From: Microcoleus sp. CSU_2_2
Lineage (GTDB): Bacteria > Cyanobacteriota > Cyanobacteriia > Cyanobacteriales > Microcoleaceae
Reading direction: 5' to 3'
DNA: 34,085 nucleotides
Assembly (NCBI GenBank): GCA_012035135.1
Contig: JAAUPI010000032.1
Span: 1 to 34,085 of the forward strand
Notes under the pieces: generated by a model
The model's input: the letters and a program-made list of their open reading frames with translations, nothing else
The model's database searches: none
What the model was told of the DNA's origin: nothing
Translations under genes and position numbers: made by a program
In this document: piece by piece, positions 31,681-34,085 of the stretch
Position numbering within the stretch: position 1 is the first letter of the stretch
Layout of the letters: every line of letters starts with the position of its first letter

Positions 31681-31983
31681 AAAATAGTCATCAATATAAA
31701 CAGTCATTTACCTGACTTAGTTTAAGTTAGTTCGATCGTGTCCGGTTGCATGGATATCGTCTGTCGTTCTGATGGTAATTCATTGTCGGGCGAACGATTT
31801 CAAACCCAGATAGTTGGCTACGCAGCAAGGTAGTGATTTTAGGGTGATCCATTCCAAGGCATTTAGGTGCCTCTATCTGGGTCGATCAATTTGAGATTTG
31901 AGTTTATTTAGCGTCTCATTGAGATTGTTTTCGACATTGATAACAGCCAATTATTGAGATCTAGCCAATGCAGTCAGCAATTG
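31681..31983. other. Intergenic region with ACCCAGATAG inverted repeat
   Basis: 303 bases between convergent genes. ACCCAGATAG (31805-31814) and CTATCTGGGT (31872-31881) are perfect inverted copies about 57 bases apart, perhaps the ends of a small palindromic element. No gene seen. Confidence 0.5.
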
Positions 31984-33249
31984 TTAGTAACCTGGAAAAA
32001 CTCGCGGCATAACTATCAATACAATCTGAATTATAACTATTAGCCCCAGCGATAAACATACTGTTATCCCCGATACCAATGTAAATGTTTTCACCCAAGA
32101 TTCGTGTAAAATTTGACTTAAAAACTGAATAAATAAAGCCCAAATAACTGGTACGAAAACCACCCATATATAAGTATTGATGAAAAGCAATAACTTCTTC
32201 CAACCATTCCATGATAAATCACTTGCTCTTGTTTCATACTCTTTTAATTTCTGCCCTTCACTGGACAATTTAGATTTCTCTAAAGTTTTATTAATCGCAT
32301 TAAGTAGATCGTCAGTAAACGGCGTACCTTCGAGAACTGCCATAGCATACTTTTCTGTCGGCTGGCTAGTTAAATATGTCCTTTTTGATGAGTTGTTTGG
32401 GTAGATAGTGTATCCCAAATTTTGGTATTGTGATCTAAATGGTTGTCCTGGTTGATCGACTCTTTTGTTAAAAATATTCCACCAAAGTTGGTCGCTAGGT
32501 TCTCCTTTAACTCCCTCTCTAAGGAGACTCCCCACAATAAGTGCATCACTAGCAAATGCCTGTACATTATTCTCCTCTAGATCAGTTAAACCATCACTGC
32601 CACTATCAGAAGTAGCAATTTTAGATTGATTAATATCCTTTATACTCTGCAATACTTCTAGGGTTGTAGATTCTTGAACTACACTAATTGTAATCTTATT
32701 TAGCCCCCGAGCTCCTGAATTCAACTTCTTAGCCAATTCTTCTTTTAATAGAAGCTTCACACCTGTTTCATAGAAATGGTTAGAAAATTTAATACCTTGA
32801 CCAGTTAGAAGCTTACCAGATGATATTGAATTTGGACCGCATTCAATATCAATTAGACGTTGTTTCAAACCATCATATCTAGGTGCAACTTTGACTCCTT
32901 TATGTTGATTCACAATAGGAAGATATTGAACTTTGATTTGTTGACCATTACTAGCTAACTCCTTCTGTAGCTCTTTACCAAAAGTGCCGCAAAACCCTTC
33001 AGCAGAATAGGGTGTCTTAATATTATTTCCGATCGGGTAAGCAGAAGTCCTAACTCCCAGTTTGAGGGGATTAGGTAACTGAGTTGGCGAAGTTTGCGAA
33101 ACAGCAGGAACATAACTCAAAACACAAGCAAGACACGCTAAAGCCAAAATTATCCCAAGTCGAAAATGTTTTCCAACCGCAAGTACAGAACTCATAACAA
33201 GAGAAACTCCACCTCTAATGTGGATTAAGAGCTGCATTATTGTGGTCAT
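31984..33249 (-). CDS. Solute-binding-like (SBP family 3) protein with C-terminal membrane helices
   Basis: A 421-residue protein. The N-terminus has an export signal (about residues 28-55, HFRLGIILALACLACVLSY). Residues 60-330 resemble a periplasmic solute-binding protein of family 3: PLKLGVRTSAYPIG, GFCGTFGKELQKELA, RYDGLKQRLIDIECGPNS and ITISVVQESTTLEVLQSI. The C-terminus has two transmembrane helices (about 350-372 and 385-412), so it is tethered rather than free, unlike an ABC transporter binding protein; no transporter or channel pore is encoded with it. ATG at 33249 has GGAG 11 bases upstream; ATG at 33195 (also with GGAG) is a plausible alternative. Ligand unknown. Confidence 0.75.
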   Translation of the reverse strand: MTTIMQLLIHIRGGVSLVMSSVLAVGKHFRLGIILALACLACVLSYVPAVSQTSPTQLPNPLKLGVRTSAYPIGNNIKTPYSAEGFCGTFGKELQKELASNGQQIKVQYLPIVNQHKGVKVAPRYDGLKQRLIDIECGPNSISSGKLLTGQGIKFSNHFYETGVKLLLKEELAKKLNSGARGLNKITISVVQESTTLEVLQSIKDINQSKIATSDSGSDGLTDLEENNVQAFASDALIVGSLLREGVKGEPSDQLWWNIFNKRVDQPGQPFRSQYQNLGYTIYPNNSSKRTYLTSQPTEKYAMAVLEGTPFTDDLLNAINKTLEKSKLSSEGQKLKEYETRASDLSWNGWKKLLLFINTYIWVVFVPVIWALFIQFLSQILHESWVKTFTLVSGITVCLSLGLIVIIQIVLIVMPRVFPGY

Positions 33250-34085
33250 ATAATTGTGTACTCCAAAAAAGTAAGTGTTTCTGAGATGACGATCTACTTG
33301 ATTAGGTAGCGTCTCAGTCGTCGCAAGGCAATTTACGTAATAGAGAAAACAGACAGATTAAACACTGTTGACACAGCATCTGCTGCTGGAGTCATATCTG
33401 ATAGCTTTTTCGCTCGCCCTCAGTAGTTATGCAACTACTCTTACAACTGGATACACCGCTCTCTTACATTATTCCGTACAAAATACTAAATTGGGGGGAT
33501 CGCGATCGCATCAAGCTATGTAACGCTTAATTCGTAAGGCTCCAACAAGCCGCTGAAGGTAATTCATCCGCCTTTTGTCGTTTTCAGAACAATTAACGGT
33601 TTTGCCTGGATACAGCCAACACACGATCGAGGTTTCAGCTCAATTGGATAAAAGAGGGCTGATAGAAAATCCGGATTATTTACCCTCGATTATTTGATGG
33701 TTAAAATTGCTACTAAACAAACAAAGTGAAGCTTGATAAACTAACAGATAAAAACAGATAAAGGGAGTATTCGAGCCGGATATCTGCACCTGCTCAACTG
33801 CGCCGACGATCGCGCACCTACTGTCCCAACTCCCCTACGATCGCTACTAAATATATCTGACTTGATTTTGCATCTCGTCTGAGGTCACTTGATTGAGAAT
33901 AGCGAGCAATCGTTGTGCGATGTCTTGAGGGGAACGACGAACAGCGAAAATTACACCTTAAAAGGGAACAGGCAATAGGGAACAGGCAACAGACTGTCCA
34001 AGGGATGGGGATTTAACCCCAACCCAAACAAACAACTTATAGAAGGGAAGAGGCAACAGTGAACAGGCAACAGGCAACAGGAAAT
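33250..34085. other. Non-coding end region with possible gene remnants
   Basis: 836 bases without a complete gene. Two short open stretches look protein-like. On the plus strand 33563-33697 reads QLTVLPGYSQHTIEVSAQLD and LIENPDYLPSII before a stop. On the minus strand 33847-33957 reads GVIFAVRRSPQDIAQRLLAI and ends VTSDEMQNQVRYI. Both are probably fragments of lost genes that I cannot name. The last about 120 bases are GAACAGGCAACAG-type tandem repeats. Confidence 0.45.
33966..34085. repeat. GGGAACAGGCAACAG tandem repeat
   Basis: Units of GGGAACAGGCAATA/GGCAACAG type at 33966-33993 and 34046-34081, separated by a short palindrome-like stretch (GGGGATTTAACCCC, 34007-34020). The array reaches the window edge. 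Confidence 0.75.

Noticed and set aside
31747-31833. Short frame MDIVCRSDGNSLSGERF...
   Set aside because: 27 codons, covers part of an inverted-repeat region, no start signal; most likely chance.

Overview
The window is chromosomal DNA from a filamentous cyanobacterium, most likely of the Oscillatoriales (Microcoleus/Oscillatoria/Phormidium type). The evidence is the high density of the HIP1 octamer GCGATCGC (I see at least 15 copies) and its CGATCG core, several cyanobacterium-type families (DUF3172, DUF1818, ClpR, an RRM glycine-rich RNA-binding protein, a 4-Cys Ser/Thr kinase), and many tandem heptamer arrays between genes. The genus is inference.

Layout. 1-276 is heptamer repeats. 277-1047 (-) is an isochorismatase-like cysteine hydrolase, next to the wreck of an amidohydrolase gene (about 1250-1660). 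1851-4686 (+) is an FAD oxidoreductase followed by a secreted GHL10-type glycosidase. 4875-7819 (-) holds thrB, a secreted TPR protein and a VWA protein. 7887-10032 (+) is a Clp cluster: clpR, a second catalytically dead Clp subunit that looks chimeric, and an intact clpP, closed by a strong terminator. A J-domain protein (10227), a 4-Cys kinase disrupted by repeats (10927-11988, -) and murF (-) follow. 13891-15189 (+) is an unrecognised protein. An IS200/IS605-type mini-element without tnpB (about 15243-15415) sits upstream of an RRM protein gene. clpS (-), a DUF3172 gene (+) and an SLH-domain protein with a damaged 3' end (-) come next. 19503-21214 (+) is a two-gene unit: a HEPN-like protein and a ParA/MinD-type ATPase with a BolA-like N-terminal domain. 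A DUF1818 gene, tRNA-Pro(GGG), a 2OG-Fe(II) oxygenase, a small secreted charged protein and a methyltransferase follow. 24613-26375 (-) is an AAA ATPase/TOPRIM-like pair that resembles phage-defence operons, beside a collapsed GNAT gene. The last third holds a membrane-anchored GHL10-like protein, a Uma2-family protein with a heptad-repeat tail, an ABC-F ATPase, a DUF433/DUF5615 toxin-antitoxin-like pair and a solute-binding-like membrane protein. The final 0.8 kb is non-coding with short possible gene remnants.

Most genes are housekeeping or single units. The parts that work together are the ClpR/ClpP subunits (one mixed protease core, with ClpS as its adaptor encoded 6 kb away), the HEPN/ATPase pair, the AAA/TOPRIM-like pair and the DUF433/DUF5615 pair; the last three are candidate conflict or defence modules.

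A second theme is short repeats remodelling genes. A 100-bp palindromic element lies in frame inside the kinase. Other repeats form the kinase C-terminus, accompany the frameshifted end of the SLH gene, supply the stop codon of the middle clp gene, and form part of the inter-domain linker of the ABC-F protein. Two genes (amidohydrolase, GNAT) have collapsed by internal deletion. All family names come from motif recognition by eye; no database search was run.
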